Positions 27,215 through 36,525 of a stretch of DNA of 64,000 nucleotides are shown piece after piece (the first letter of the stretch is position 1; the number at the start of each line of letters is the position of its first letter). This DNA is from Pirellula sp. SH-Sr6A (GTDB lineage Bacteria > Planctomycetota > Planctomycetia > Pirellulales > Pirellulaceae). A program made the translations under genes and the position numbers. The notes under the pieces are model-generated. The model was given only the letters and a program-made list of their open reading frames with translations, was not told the origin of the DNA and did not search any database. The stretch is from assembly GCF_001610875.1 (NCBI RefSeq), contig NZ_CP011272.1, forward strand, positions 2,771,988 to 2,835,987, in the 5' to 3' direction.

Positions 27215-28528
27215 TTGGGATTTTCCAACGAATCAGCAGAGCCTAGGCAGCGGCAGAAGCCCTTTCGGTTTCAGCGATGGATTGCGTTCGCGGTGTGTTG
27301 GGCTGTGTTGATTTGGTCCGGTTTAAATCTTTTTCGGCGATGGGCTGAGGAATGGTCCCTGTCTTACAGTCGGGTGGGGTTTGTACCGTACGGATACCAT
27401 GAGTCGGAGTTTGCACCGGATGGAAGCCGGCTAGTGATCGGCTTTCAGAAGCAAAGTCGTGTCCTTGAGCTTTCCAATGGCGAGGTGCTGTCGGAACTAG
27501 AGCAATACGACGGACAAGGCCTAGCGGGTTACTCATCGCAGGGCATGATCATCAGTGGATTTTCTCGCGACGCGACGAACGTTGCGCAAGCGGTTATTTG
27601 GAACGATGGCGACGGGAAGAAGATTGGGAGCATCAGCATCCAAGCAGAGGATTGCTTTCCGATCTTCTCACCCGACGGCGAAAAGATCGTTGTGGTATTC
27701 GATCAAGGGCTGGCTATTTGGGATTCAATAAGTTTCGTGCAGCGGGGTCGAATCGCAATCGATTGGCCGGAGCAAGCTTGGTTACCCGGGCGGCTGGCAT
27801 GGAATCCGAGAAACCAAGAGTTAACGGTCATCGACGATAGCGGAAAGCTGCTTAGAGTCGATTGGGATCGGGGGATCGCAGAACCATTTCTGGCAGCACA
27901 GGAGATAAGAGCGAAATGGGCTCGATGGTCCAGTGACGGGACAAAGTTGCTCACCCTCAACGAGGGAGGGCTATCTCTTTCGGTATGGGAACTTCAATCC
28001 GGGAGGATGGTAACAACCATCTCGGGAGGCCCCTTCTCCCAAGCCGCATTTTCACCCGACGGAGAGAGTATTGTTACTTCGTCCCCGGGAGATGTTACTT
28101 TTCAAGAGAGAACAGCTGCGCCCTCCGTTTGGGATCGTCGCACGAAAATCTGGGACTCCACGACAGGAACACTGCTTGTGAATCTAGAGACCGTTGGGTT
28201 CGCTCAGTTGTCTCCAAACTGGGAATATCTCCTGGAAACAGACCCTGAAGGTTTGCGGTTAGCAAAATGGAATGGTTCCCGTTCGCAAAGGTTCCCCGGG
28301 TGGTTCGATGGACATGGGTGCACCTGCACCTTTGGTCCGAGCAATCGATTTATGGCGTCGGTCAATGGGAGTGGACGTGTTGCGGTTTGGGAGCGTCGAG
28401 ATCTCTCGAATTTTTGGAGAGACTGTCTGACGAGTCTTCCTTTTTGGCTAGCCCTTTCGGCAACCCTCGTTCTGTCGGCAACCTTCGTTCTATCAAGAAT
28501 CGGCTTCTCTCGAGAAGCGTCTTCCTAG
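27215..28528 (+). CDS. Membrane-anchored WD40-like repeat protein
   Basis: A 437-residue protein starting at TTG (27215), supported by AGGAGGAG 5 bases upstream. An N-terminal membrane anchor (WIAFAVCWAVLIWSGLNLF, about 22-40) is followed by beta-propeller-like repeats carrying FSPDG (four clear copies of xFxPDGxxIV, about 66-330) and IWDS/VWDRRTKIWD strands. A C-terminal hydrophobic helix ends the protein (LPFWLALSATLVLSATFVL). The propeller should lie between the two membrane anchors. No enzyme motif is seen. It lies 44 bases after the thuA-like gene and could be co-transcribed with it. Confidence 0.75.
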   Translation: MGFSNESAEPRQRQKPFRFQRWIAFAVCWAVLIWSGLNLFRRWAEEWSLSYSRVGFVPYGYHESEFAPDGSRLVIGFQKQSRVLELSNGEVLSELEQYDGQGLAGYSSQGMIISGFSRDATNVAQAVIWNDGDGKKIGSISIQAEDCFPIFSPDGEKIVVVFDQGLAIWDSISFVQRGRIAIDWPEQAWLPGRLAWNPRNQELTVIDDSGKLLRVDWDRGIAEPFLAAQEIRAKWARWSSDGTKLLTLNEGGLSLSVWELQSGRMVTTISGGPFSQAAFSPDGESIVTSSPGDVTFQERTAAPSVWDRRTKIWDSTTGTLLVNLETVGFAQLSPNWEYLLETDPEGLRLAKWNGSRSQRFPGWFDGHGCTCTFGPSNRFMASVNGSGRVAVWERRDLSNFWRDCLTSLPFWLALSATLVLSATFVLSRIGFSREASS

Positions 28529-28939
28529 CTAGATCCAGCCCCAAGATCCAGCCCCCCCATCCAAGCCCCCTCCATCCAGCAACCACATCTCCTCTACCCC
28601 CATCCACCAGGGACACTCACCAATAACAGGCACCAATAACAGGGACACTCACCAACAACTGGGGACACTCACCAACAACTGGGGACACTCACCAACAACT
28701 GGGGACACTCACCATTTTTTGACACAAGACACTGGGAGACACTGGGGGTGGGAAGTGGGGAGTGGCCCCCCGAAGGTGGGGGCGAGAGGGGGTGGTTCGA
28801 GGGGAATGGGGGCCGAGGGGCGGTCAAAGACGGGTTTTTGGACCGTTTGACTCTCGAGGCGCGCAGCGGCGAACCCAGTGCCGCTCCAAGGGTCACTCTC
28901 AAAGAAGAAGATGCTCGCGGCCTGTACGGCTACAAGCTC
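28529..28939. other. Non-coding region with short tandem repeats
   Basis: 411 bases without a gene, between the WD40-like gene and the REP-associated transposase. It contains the tandem repeat array listed separately, several further GACAC words (28731-28744), and a G-rich stretch (28745-28820). No promoter or terminator is evident. Confidence 0.7.
28609..28714. repeat. Tandem array of 20-bp REP-like units next to a REP-associated transposase
   Basis: The unit is GGGGACACTCACCAACAACT. Exact or near-exact copies start at 28641, 28661 and 28681, with a truncated copy at 28701 and a diverged longer variant (GGGACACTCACCAATAACAGG) at 28610-28630. The array lies about 225 bases past the 3' end of a REP-associated tyrosine transposase, where the substrate repeats of these enzymes usually sit. 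Confidence 0.85.
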
Positions 28940-30046
28940 TTAAGAAGGTCGCTGGAATCGCGGACAGTAGATCTGCCGCTGGGTGACCAGCGTTCGAGCC
29001 TCCTTCATACTGCGCACACTTCCAGCCGCCAATGAGAACATTCGACTGAAATGGGTCGTGTAGTCGATCCAACGCTCGGGATCCAATCCCAACCGCTCCA
29101 ACACCGGAGGCACCTCCTCGGGTGTAAACCCTTTCTTGCCTTCCCGGATAATCCTCGCCGTCGCATCCAATAGCTGGATATAGTTCATCGATGACAACGG
29201 TACCACGCCCTTGTCACTGCAACGCTTCTTCGTCTTGCTCGGTTTGCTCCCCTGGCTTCCTCTCTCATCGATCAGCTCTATCGGGGCTAAATACGCGTCT
29301 GGTAACAGACGCTGTGGCAAGGCAGGATCTTCGCTGGGCGCTGGGGACTGCGGCGATTCCGTTTGAGTTCCCTCCGGGGGCGGTTCTGACTTGGCGAGCT
29401 CCTGCTTCAGGGCTGCGAACCGCTGGGCTACCGACGTGTACTGGGATGCCTCGAGCGTCTGGGCTACCTGGGCGCGGATGGGATTCAAATCCACATAGCT
29501 CACGCAGGCCAAGATGGCTTCGTCATCGAGCAACCGCACCGCCTTGAACCGGCCATTGAAGAGACGGCCCGTCTCTTGGAGCTCCAGGTTGGCGCGCTTG
29601 GCGACTCGCTGGCAAAGGATGCGCATCCACCACGAGATATCGCTGAGCCGCAATCGGATCTCTTTCAACTTCTCGGGCTTGGTGCGGATCGCATCGAGCT
29701 CCTTTTCGTTGGGCTCCGCTGGAGTCTTGTCTTTGTTCTTCCTCTTGGGACACATCAACATCCAGCGCCTGGCCACTTCGGTATCGTCCCACTCTTGGAC
29801 AATGTCGGGGCGAGACCGCAAGACCGAGTGGAAGTGGTTGCTCATGATGGCATGACCTAGGACGTCGATGCCAAAGTACTGGGCTTGCTCCTCGATCTGC
29901 TTGGTGATCCAGAGACCGCGATGGCTGTGATCTTTGCGGGTGAGAGCATCATCGCCGAGCAAGAAGTACTTGCGAACAATGGTGGCGATGGTGTGGACCG
30001 TAGCGACTTCGTCGGGACGGTAGATATCGGCGCGGGCGCTGCGCAT
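28940..30046 (-). CDS. REP-associated tyrosine transposase (IS200-like Y1 family)
   Basis: A 368-residue Y1-type transposase of the REP-associated kind. The HUH motif is NHFH in GHAIMSNHFHSVLRSRP (about 68-84), followed by DDTEVARRWMLMCPKR (planctomycete form). The conserved block GRLFNGRFKAVRLLDDEAILACVSYVDLNPIRA spans about 160-192; the catalytic Tyr is probably the one in VSYVDLNP or nearby. The C-terminal third is Pro/Glu-rich, then basic (KPSKTKKR) and ends with a helical domain. These enzymes cut and join single-stranded REP hairpins and are usually single-copy and domesticated. The start at 30046 has AAGGA 9 bases ahead. It is divergent from dprA. Confidence 0.88.
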   Translation of the reverse strand: MRSARADIYRPDEVATVHTIATIVRKYFLLGDDALTRKDHSHRGLWITKQIEEQAQYFGIDVLGHAIMSNHFHSVLRSRPDIVQEWDDTEVARRWMLMCPKRKNKDKTPAEPNEKELDAIRTKPEKLKEIRLRLSDISWWMRILCQRVAKRANLELQETGRLFNGRFKAVRLLDDEAILACVSYVDLNPIRAQVAQTLEASQYTSVAQRFAALKQELAKSEPPPEGTQTESPQSPAPSEDPALPQRLLPDAYLAPIELIDERGSQGSKPSKTKKRCSDKGVVPLSSMNYIQLLDATARIIREGKKGFTPEEVPPVLERLGLDPERWIDYTTHFSRMFSLAAGSVRSMKEARTLVTQRQIYCPRFQRPS

Positions 30047-30247
30047 GATCTGAATTCCTTGGGCGAAAGGGAAAACATCGGCAAAACAAGGGACGATTCG
30101 TTCGGGTTGCCGGGCACGATCCTGTGCATAGAAGTGATTGGAGCGTCTCGAGACCCCAGATACAAGAGTGGGGAAGGGGGCGCCAAAAAGAAATTAGGAT
30201 ACAATGAGGCTCATGCGATTGCAGATTTCTCACCCCGAGGAAGAATC

Positions 30248-31483
30248 ATGCCCGATGATTTTGTCACGAAATCTTTGTTCGACTCTGACGAATTGGTCCC
30301 GCCGCAAGGAACCGACGGCCCGTGCTTCGACGACACCGATGCCCCTCCGTTTGAAGTCGCGATACCTCCTATTCGCCTTGTTCCGAAGGAAGATCGCGAA
30401 CCTTATCTACGACTCGCTCTTATCGGTGGGGTAGGGCCTCGCACGTTGGCCGCATTGGTGCATCATTTTGGTTCCGCGCGCGAAGTCGCCAACGCGACGC
30501 TCAAAGATTTGGGAAAGGTCAGCGGAATCGGACCCAAACTTTCCACATTGATCCGAGAAGGCACACAAAGCGACCTGCTTGAACTTGTCCAACAACATTG
30601 CATCGAACATTCCGTGCAGATCCTCGTTCCCGGTGATTGCCAATTTCCTCGTATGCTGCTGGAGTTGGAAAACCCTCCCCTCTTTCTCATGTTCCGAGGC
30701 AAGCTGCAGACCAACGACTCGCTTGCTATCGCCATGGTCGGAACTCGTCATTGCACCAGCTACGGTGCCACCATGGCCGAACGGATTGCCAAATCGCTTG
30801 CTCGCCAAGGCCTCACTATCGTCAGCGGACTTGCTCGCGGCATTGACGCGATATGCCATCGCGCCGCGATGGAGGTTGGTGGGCGAACGATCGGCGTACT
30901 GGGTAGCAGTGTGACCGAGGTCTATCCACCCGAACATGATGTGCTCGCAGAAGAAATTACATCTCACGGCGCCATCCTCAGTGAGACTCACCCATTTTCG
31001 AAACCCAAGGCAGGTGTCTTCCCTCAACGAAATCGAATCATCAGCGGATTGAGCTTAGGCGTGATCGTCATTGAAGCGGCCGATCGATCGGGTTCCTTGA
31101 TCACAGCCCAGCATGCCGGGGAACAAGGTCGCGATGTCTTCGCTGTTCCCGGCGCCGTTACCTCACGAATGTCCCGCGGCTGCAATCGTCTCATTCGAGA
31201 TGGAGCCATTCTTATACAAGATGCCGACGATATCCTCGAACATCTTGGTCCCCTCGTTGAAGGTATTGAGTTGGAGAATGGTGCGAGAGTGTCGCACCCA
31301 GCAGAGCTGCAGCTAAACGAAATCGAGCAAAGCGTACTGCAATGCATCGAATCGCTCCCTACGGATATCGATTCCGTCGTATTGAAATCAGGATTACCCG
31401 TGTCCCGCGTACTCAGTACACTGAGCGTCTTGCAAATGAAGGGACTGATCAAACGGCCTTCGAGTAGAACTGTTTCGCGCTAG
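30248..31483 (+). CDS. dprA: DNA processing protein DprA
   Basis: A 411-residue DprA/Smf protein, which loads RecA on incoming single-stranded DNA in natural transformation. The start at 30248 has GAGGAAG 4 bases ahead; the frame is open 121 codons further upstream but that part overlaps the transposase gene and is unlike DprA. Visible domains are an N-terminal helix-hairpin-helix region (ALIGGVGPRTLAALVHHFG ... VSGIGPKLSTLI, about 60-105) and a Rossmann-like DprA core (about 155-340) with VGTRHCTSYG, VSGLARGIDA, GVLGSSVTEVYPPEH, FPQRNRIISGLS and EAADRSGSLITA. A C-terminal winged helix (about 350-405) ends in LSTLSVLQMKGLIKR. It overlaps the next gene's possible GTG start. Confidence 0.95.
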   Translation: MPDDFVTKSLFDSDELVPPQGTDGPCFDDTDAPPFEVAIPPIRLVPKEDREPYLRLALIGGVGPRTLAALVHHFGSAREVANATLKDLGKVSGIGPKLSTLIREGTQSDLLELVQQHCIEHSVQILVPGDCQFPRMLLELENPPLFLMFRGKLQTNDSLAIAMVGTRHCTSYGATMAERIAKSLARQGLTIVSGLARGIDAICHRAAMEVGGRTIGVLGSSVTEVYPPEHDVLAEEITSHGAILSETHPFSKPKAGVFPQRNRIISGLSLGVIVIEAADRSGSLITAQHAGEQGRDVFAVPGAVTSRMSRGCNRLIRDGAILIQDADDILEHLGPLVEGIELENGARVSHPAELQLNEIEQSVLQCIESLPTDIDSVVLKSGLPVSRVLSTLSVLQMKGLIKRPSSRTVSR

Positions 31484-31497
31484 TGGGATATATCGAG

Positions 31498-32436
31498 ATG
31501 AAATTCGGAATCGTGGGTACCGGAGCTTTGGGAGGATTCTACGGAGGACTTCTTGCAAAGATCGGTCAGGAAGTCCATTTCCTACTCCACTCCGATGTCG
31601 ACTTTGTTCGGGAGTATGGTCTACGCGTGGATAGTAAACTCGGGGACTTTCATATCCCCAAGGTCAATGCCTACAGCAGTCCCGAAGAAATGCCCAAGTG
31701 CGATTGCATCATTATCGCTCTGAAGAGCACGCAAAATCACCTGCTCGAAAAACTCATCCCACCGTTGATGCATCCGGATTCGTTGGTTTTAGTCCTACAA
31801 AACGGATTGCATGTCGAACAAAGAGCGCGTGAGGTGGCGGGTGAAGGGCGTGTCGCAGGAGGCTGCTGTTTCTTGTGCTCGAATAAAGTTGGGCCCGGCC
31901 ACATCAAGCATTTGGATTATGGCAAAATCCTCATGGGTCCTTACCGTGGTATCAACGACGACGAATCGGGACCTGATATGGAGGTCCTCCACCACATTTG
32001 CCAGTTGTTCCGCCAAACCGGAATCGAATGCAACACCACGGAAAATCTGTCGCTTGCCCGTTGGCGCAAGCTGATGTGGAATATCCCGTTCAATGGGCTT
32101 TCGGTCATTCTCAATGCCAGTACGGATTCGATCATGCGCCACCCCCATTCGCGCGCATTAGCCGAATCGATTATGTCTGAAGTTCGAGAGACCGCTGTCC
32201 AATGCGGCCACTCGATCGAGACCGATTTCATCGCTTACATGATGGAACATACCGACGACATGGTTCCCTATGACAGCTCCATGCGACTTGATTATCTGGC
32301 AGGACGCCCCATCGAAGTCGAAGCCATATACGGCAATGCGATCCGCGCTGCGGCGAGAAAACAAGTCTCTGCACCCTTGATTTTGGCAATGTACCGACAA
32401 CTTCATTTCTTAGCAGACAAACGTGCGAACGCCTAG
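31498..32436 (+). CDS. 2-dehydropantoate 2-reductase-like protein
   Basis: A 312-residue ketopantoate-reductase family protein. PanE reduces 2-dehydropantoate with NADPH for pantothenate synthesis. The Rossmann GxGxxG is KFGIVGTGALGGFYGG at the N-terminus. Family blocks are DCIIIALKSTQNH, LVLVLQNGLHVEQRA, the catalytic Lys region LARWRKLMWNIPFNGLSVI (about 195-213), and the C-terminal SSMRLDYLAGRPIEVEAIYGNAIRAA. The start at 31498 places the dinucleotide site at residue 3; a GTG at 31483 overlapping the dprA stop is also possible. It probably forms an operon with dprA. The exact 2-keto acid is not certain for such paralogues. Confidence 0.88.
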   Translation: MKFGIVGTGALGGFYGGLLAKIGQEVHFLLHSDVDFVREYGLRVDSKLGDFHIPKVNAYSSPEEMPKCDCIIIALKSTQNHLLEKLIPPLMHPDSLVLVLQNGLHVEQRAREVAGEGRVAGGCCFLCSNKVGPGHIKHLDYGKILMGPYRGINDDESGPDMEVLHHICQLFRQTGIECNTTENLSLARWRKLMWNIPFNGLSVILNASTDSIMRHPHSRALAESIMSEVRETAVQCGHSIETDFIAYMMEHTDDMVPYDSSMRLDYLAGRPIEVEAIYGNAIRAAARKQVSAPLILAMYRQLHFLADKRANA

Positions 32437-32472
32437 AAAGGCCTCTCTACTTTTGATCGTGTAAGTCTTCCG

Positions 32473-33618
32473 TTATGCAAAACGCTTCTTTATCGCCAAG
32501 AAATGCTTCTCAAAGCAGTGATACGAAAGCCACGCGAGAACATACGTCAATCCGAACAGAATCCACACATAGAACAGATAAAACCAAACGAGCGCCGAAC
32601 CCGAGCCTGGCACCCATTGCAGCACGGAAGATGCCGGTATGAGAGTCACCAACGGTAACTGAATGACGTACATCCCATAGCTGTACTTGCCGAGCGATCT
32701 TAATGGGGACCAACGGGTGATACGATTCCATACGTCGTGCTTCGACCTATGCATCATCCAGTAGAGCACGCAGACAAAGAGTATTGGAATGAGGGTATTC
32801 GGGATGGCAAAGTACCGTTTGCCCGTCCATGCAATGGCGATCCCAACCACAAACAACAGGGGAGCGAGAATTGCAGCCGCCGTCTTCAACACTTTAGGCT
32901 GGTAGTTGGCATAGATGGCAATCGCGGCCATACCTCCGAGAGATAGGGCATCGGAGCGGAAAAACGTGTGGACGTCCACGGCCACTCCGTAATCGGCATC
33001 CCTAGCCAAGAAGGTCCTCGCCACGAGCACCAAAACGACCCAAGCGAGACAAAGCCTGAACAGTCGCTTCGGTGCGATCCAATACACGATCGCCGGCCAG
33101 ATCAAGTAAAAGTGCTCTTCGACCGCTAACGACCAGAAATGATCGAGCGGCCCAAAACACCATTCATTCACCCAAGCCATTCGAAGGTTCGAAATGTATG
33201 TCCACAAATACACCTGCTCCCCTGCAGCGACTTGAAAAGACGAAGGCCCCCCAAGTCGCGGGACAACGTACAAGCAAACGATCAATGCCAGGATATAGAG
33301 GGGGAAAATCCGAAGAGCCCGGCGAACCATAAAGTTACGGAAATAATGCGGTCGATCGCGAGTACGGAGCAAGATACCGGTGATCAAGAACCCCGACAAA
33401 ACAAAGAAGAGATCGACTCCTCTCTCTCCAAGAGGAGACAATCGCTTGATCCAAGCCAGCGCCGTGCTCGCCGTCGGATCCATTTCCTTGCAATAGCGGT
33501 ACAAGGTAACGATAAGGATCGCAAAACCGCGAATTCCATCCAACTCTGGAAGGTGCAGCCCCTCGTTCCATTTCACAGACAGTTCGCTTGCGCTGTCTTC
33601 CTTGAGAGACTCGACCAT
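32473..33618 (-). CDS. Acyltransferase 3 family membrane protein
   Basis: A 381-residue acyltransferase-3 (OafA/YrhL-like) protein with about ten hydrophobic helices. It transfers acyl groups to envelope glycans. The signature LPELDGIRGFAIL is near residue 25, followed by GVDLFFVLSGFLITG, the YFRNFMVRRALRIFPLY helix start, and FWSLAVEEHFYLIWP. The start at 33618 lies 13 bases past the stop of the PlsC-like gene; a TTG at 33675 would overlap that gene by 44 bases and has no ribosome-binding site. The two acyltransferases form an operon. The acceptor is unknown, possibly lipopolysaccharide. Confidence 0.9.
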   Translation of the reverse strand: MVESLKEDSASELSVKWNEGLHLPELDGIRGFAILIVTLYRYCKEMDPTASTALAWIKRLSPLGERGVDLFFVLSGFLITGILLRTRDRPHYFRNFMVRRALRIFPLYILALIVCLYVVPRLGGPSSFQVAAGEQVYLWTYISNLRMAWVNEWCFGPLDHFWSLAVEEHFYLIWPAIVYWIAPKRLFRLCLAWVVLVLVARTFLARDADYGVAVDVHTFFRSDALSLGGMAAIAIYANYQPKVLKTAAAILAPLLFVVGIAIAWTGKRYFAIPNTLIPILFVCVLYWMMHRSKHDVWNRITRWSPLRSLGKYSYGMYVIQLPLVTLIPASSVLQWVPGSGSALVWFYLFYVWILFGLTYVLAWLSYHCFEKHFLAIKKRFA

Positions 33619-33631
33619 TGCGTCCAATCGA

Positions 33632-34870
33632 CTAAGAAATGCTGATGCTGTTGGCTTCCGTGGAGAGTCGGTCAAGCATGGATTGCAATCTTTCTCGAAG
33701 TTGCTTCATGACAGGATCTTCCTCACCTCGCGGTACGCGTTCGGTCGGAACTTCAATCGCCTCGTCGATCTCGATAATGGCCTCGAGCGGGCCATGAACG
33801 TTCGCTCGATCGGTGAGGTCCTCCTCCAATCGTTCGATCGTTTCCAGAATCCGCGTGTCCGTCGTCGGAGAAACGAGGTAATCCACTGGATACGAGGCGA
33901 TCTGCTGCGCCAAATAAATTTGGGACAGCTGGATCCATCGGCGTTCTCGCTCGGATTCCGTAATCTCTCCTGTCGCAAGCTCCGGGACGATTTTCATTCG
34001 AAGCGATTTAATCCGCGGAATCAGTCCATTTTCCGGAAACGACTTGCCGAGCCACTCCGCCTCTAAGGGACTTAGAAGGTGGTCGATCAACCGTTGCTGT
34101 CGCTCTTCAAACGTACCTGTCTGCGAACTTCCTAGGTATTCAATTTCCTTCAGGCTCAACATGGCCTTCATCATTCGATGGATTCTTGGCAATAACGGCG
34201 CCTCCTTGAGCTTGAGCCAGGTCAACCGCTTTTCCAACGCATCCAAAGTGGGATCGACTGCCTTTTCCAAATCACCGTGGAACACGTACTTGATCGCCAC
34301 CGGATGGATCACGACTTTCCCGTCACCTTCTTTCGATCGCCTTTTGGCAGCCGTGCGAGCCATGAACGCGACTCCATCGAGCAGGGGCTGCAGTCGATCA
34401 TTGGTACGAAAGACCGTTCCTTCCGGAAAAACCACCAAGGGGCGCTCGGTACCGGACAGAATCTCCACGGCCAAATCAAGCGACTGACGGTCCAGGCCCT
34501 CGCGATAAACGCTAAACGCCCCCATCGTCGAAATGGCCCATCGCTGAAAACGGGATTGCTCAAACAAATGCCAGCTTGCCATGGCATAAAACAGCGTCTG
34601 TGCCTCCTCCGCGACATAACTCATCACGAGCGGGTCGGCATACCGACAGTGGTTCGGTGCAAGCAGGATCCCATGCCCACGCCGTTTGGACTCCTTCAAA
34701 TGATCGATACCGTGAAGCCGCACGGAGACGACCCCCTCCGCTTTTCTTAGGTATCGCTTCACCAGTCCAAGCTTCAGAATCGACCAAGGCAACCAGTTCC
34801 CGCGGTGGGGAGGTACGAATTGGTACGGCTTCTCAATAATGATGTCTTGCATCGCAACCGCATTTCTCAT
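33632..34870 (-). CDS. PlsC-type 1-acyl-glycerol-3-phosphate acyltransferase-like protein
   Basis: A 412-residue LPLAT-superfamily protein. The acyltransferase motifs are NHCRYADPLVM (NHx4D, about 73-83), the GAFSVYREG block (about 117-125) and VFPEGTVFRTND (about 146-157). The catalytic part (about 40-230) is followed by an unusually long helical C-terminal extension (about 250-412) rich in Glu and Arg, not part of PlsC. There is no clear membrane anchor. It may act in phospholipid or lipid A acylation. The start is uncertain: ATGs at 34870 and 34852 are both possible and neither has a good ribosome-binding site. Confidence 0.83.
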   Translation of the reverse strand: MRNAVAMQDIIIEKPYQFVPPHRGNWLPWSILKLGLVKRYLRKAEGVVSVRLHGIDHLKESKRRGHGILLAPNHCRYADPLVMSYVAEEAQTLFYAMASWHLFEQSRFQRWAISTMGAFSVYREGLDRQSLDLAVEILSGTERPLVVFPEGTVFRTNDRLQPLLDGVAFMARTAAKRRSKEGDGKVVIHPVAIKYVFHGDLEKAVDPTLDALEKRLTWLKLKEAPLLPRIHRMMKAMLSLKEIEYLGSSQTGTFEERQQRLIDHLLSPLEAEWLGKSFPENGLIPRIKSLRMKIVPELATGEITESERERRWIQLSQIYLAQQIASYPVDYLVSPTTDTRILETIERLEEDLTDRANVHGPLEAIIEIDEAIEVPTERVPRGEEDPVMKQLRERLQSMLDRLSTEANSISIS

Positions 34871-34927
34871 GCAACGAGGCGTGGATTCACCTTGGCATAG
34901 AGCCAAAGCGAACGAAGCGTACTTGCT

Positions 34928-36439
34928 TCAGCGGAAAAGCTTCCCACGCACAGGAGTAGGTTTGTATTCGTGGTCGCGTTTTCGGAGCACCTTGGCTTCA
35001 ATAATAAAGTCAGGGTTCTTCTGGGATTTTTTCTCTTCTTCATCGGCTAGATTCATCTGGCGAAACAAAGCGACATTCTCCATACCCTCGATCACCCGCC
35101 CAAACACCGTGTACTTGCCGTTCAAGTGTTCCAGTGCGGTGAACGCAATATAGAACTGCGAGCTCCCGCTATCAGGATCCGGTCCGCCATCTTTCGCCCC
35201 AAGCGCAATGGCGCAGCTCCCTCGCAAATGCGGACGATACGACTCTGAAGTTGCCTCACCTCGGATGGTGTAACCGGCGTCGCCTGTGCCGTCTCCTTTT
35301 TCACATCCGGTTTGCGCTACCATGTGCTGCTCAACCCGAAAAAAGGACTTGCGGTTGTAGTATCCCCGTTCCGTGAGATAGATAATATTCGCAACCGCTT
35401 CGGGGGCATCGTCTTCAAAAAGCTCGATCACAACCCTTCCCTTGGAAGTAGCCAACTCAATCTTTGGGTTATTATCCCGTTGGCTCTCCTCTTCACGTTT
35501 CGCTTTCTCTTTTTCCCAAGTCTCTTTCATGCGTGGCAAGTTGCTGAGGAATAGAAGCTGGGATTCTACCAGCTCCTGCTTCTGTTTCAGTATATCTCCA
35601 GCGGCTATCGCTAAGTCGTATTCTTGATTCGCGATACAAGCGGACACGAGTTCAAGGAGAAGCTCTCCGTCCAAGAGGCTAGGTTCCAGTTCGAGCATCG
35701 AAGCGAGCGAGGTCGTCCAAGCATCGACGCGATCGAGCTGAGTATCGAATAAGAACATCTCTTTCAGCGAGAGCCCAAGAGATGCGTACTTTTGTTTATC
35801 GGACAGATAAGTCTTCGCGCATTGCTCAATCCAAATGCGACGGGCTTCGTGGCAATTCGAGAGAGCAGAGTTCCACAGATCATCCAGCTCCTTTTGCTTG
35901 GCATCGTTGATCTCGTAGGCCAGCGAATGTCGATTCATGGCCATGATCAATTCCGTTACCGCCTTTTGAAACTCGGCATACGCCACCCGGTAGGCTTTGG
36001 CCTCCTCCGAATTGTCTTCATCCGGGATGAAGGCGAATCGCGACTCTCTCGCCTGAGCTTCACGCGATTTCGCTTCCGCCTTCTTTCGATCGAACTCCGC
36101 GCGTTGTTCGGGAGTCATCTTCGCCTTCAACGCGCGTTCTTCGCGGGTCTCCTCACCCAACGGATGCGAATGTCCAGCATGATCATGACCGCTATGATCC
36201 TGCCCGTCATATAGCCGAACACTGCCGTCGTCCCAGCGAATACTGGGCCGAGTTGAGTCGACAGTCGGTGGCTGGACCTGCGCGTACGCAGCGGAAACGG
36301 GAAACAGTAACACCACCCCCATCCGAGCCGCGTGACGGCAGCGGCCCGTGACAAAAACCAACCCTCTCCAGATGGCGTTCGAGGAAAAAGGAATCGCAGT
36401 TGGCGATGAATGGTGGGAGCGAATCAAGGTTCTGATCAT
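34928..36439 (-). CDS. Cyclophilin-type peptidyl-prolyl isomerase with long N-terminal region
   Basis: A 503-residue exported protein with a C-terminal cyclophilin domain (about 325-500): ELATSKGRVVIELFEDDAPEAVANII, GDAGYTIRGE, GSCAIALGAKDGGPDPDSGSSQFYIAF and LNGKYTVFGRVIEGM. Cyclophilins speed Pro isomerisation in protein folding. A hydrophobic segment ending PVSAAYAQ (about 40-54) is probably the signal peptide. It is followed by a His-rich stretch (DHSGHDHAGHSH) that may bind metal, and a long Glu/Lys/Ala-rich helical region (about 100-320). The start is uncertain; 36481 is an alternative, and both leave a long region before the signal. It is divergent from rsmD. Confidence 0.87.
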   Translation of the reverse strand: MIRTLIRSHHSSPTAIPFSSNAIWRGLVFVTGRCRHAARMGVVLLFPVSAAYAQVQPPTVDSTRPSIRWDDGSVRLYDGQDHSGHDHAGHSHPLGEETREERALKAKMTPEQRAEFDRKKAEAKSREAQARESRFAFIPDEDNSEEAKAYRVAYAEFQKAVTELIMAMNRHSLAYEINDAKQKELDDLWNSALSNCHEARRIWIEQCAKTYLSDKQKYASLGLSLKEMFLFDTQLDRVDAWTTSLASMLELEPSLLDGELLLELVSACIANQEYDLAIAAGDILKQKQELVESQLLFLSNLPRMKETWEKEKAKREEESQRDNNPKIELATSKGRVVIELFEDDAPEAVANIIYLTERGYYNRKSFFRVEQHMVAQTGCEKGDGTGDAGYTIRGEATSESYRPHLRGSCAIALGAKDGGPDPDSGSSQFYIAFTALEHLNGKYTVFGRVIEGMENVALFRQMNLADEEEKKSQKNPDFIIEAKVLRKRDHEYKPTPVRGKLFR

Positions 36440-36525
36440 CCAGAAGACTCTAGTCAGGGGGTCGGATTGGGTTACGATCATATTCTAAGTTCATTTATCG
36501 ATTCTGTCCCGCGAGTAGAAATCCC

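Noticed and set aside
28609-28714. CRISPR array.
   Set aside because: The units are contiguous 20-mers with no spacers and no cas genes nearby.
29885-30247. A 121-codon upstream extension of dprA.
   Set aside because: It overlaps the divergent transposase gene, is unlike DprA, and a good ribosome-binding site precedes the ATG at 30248.
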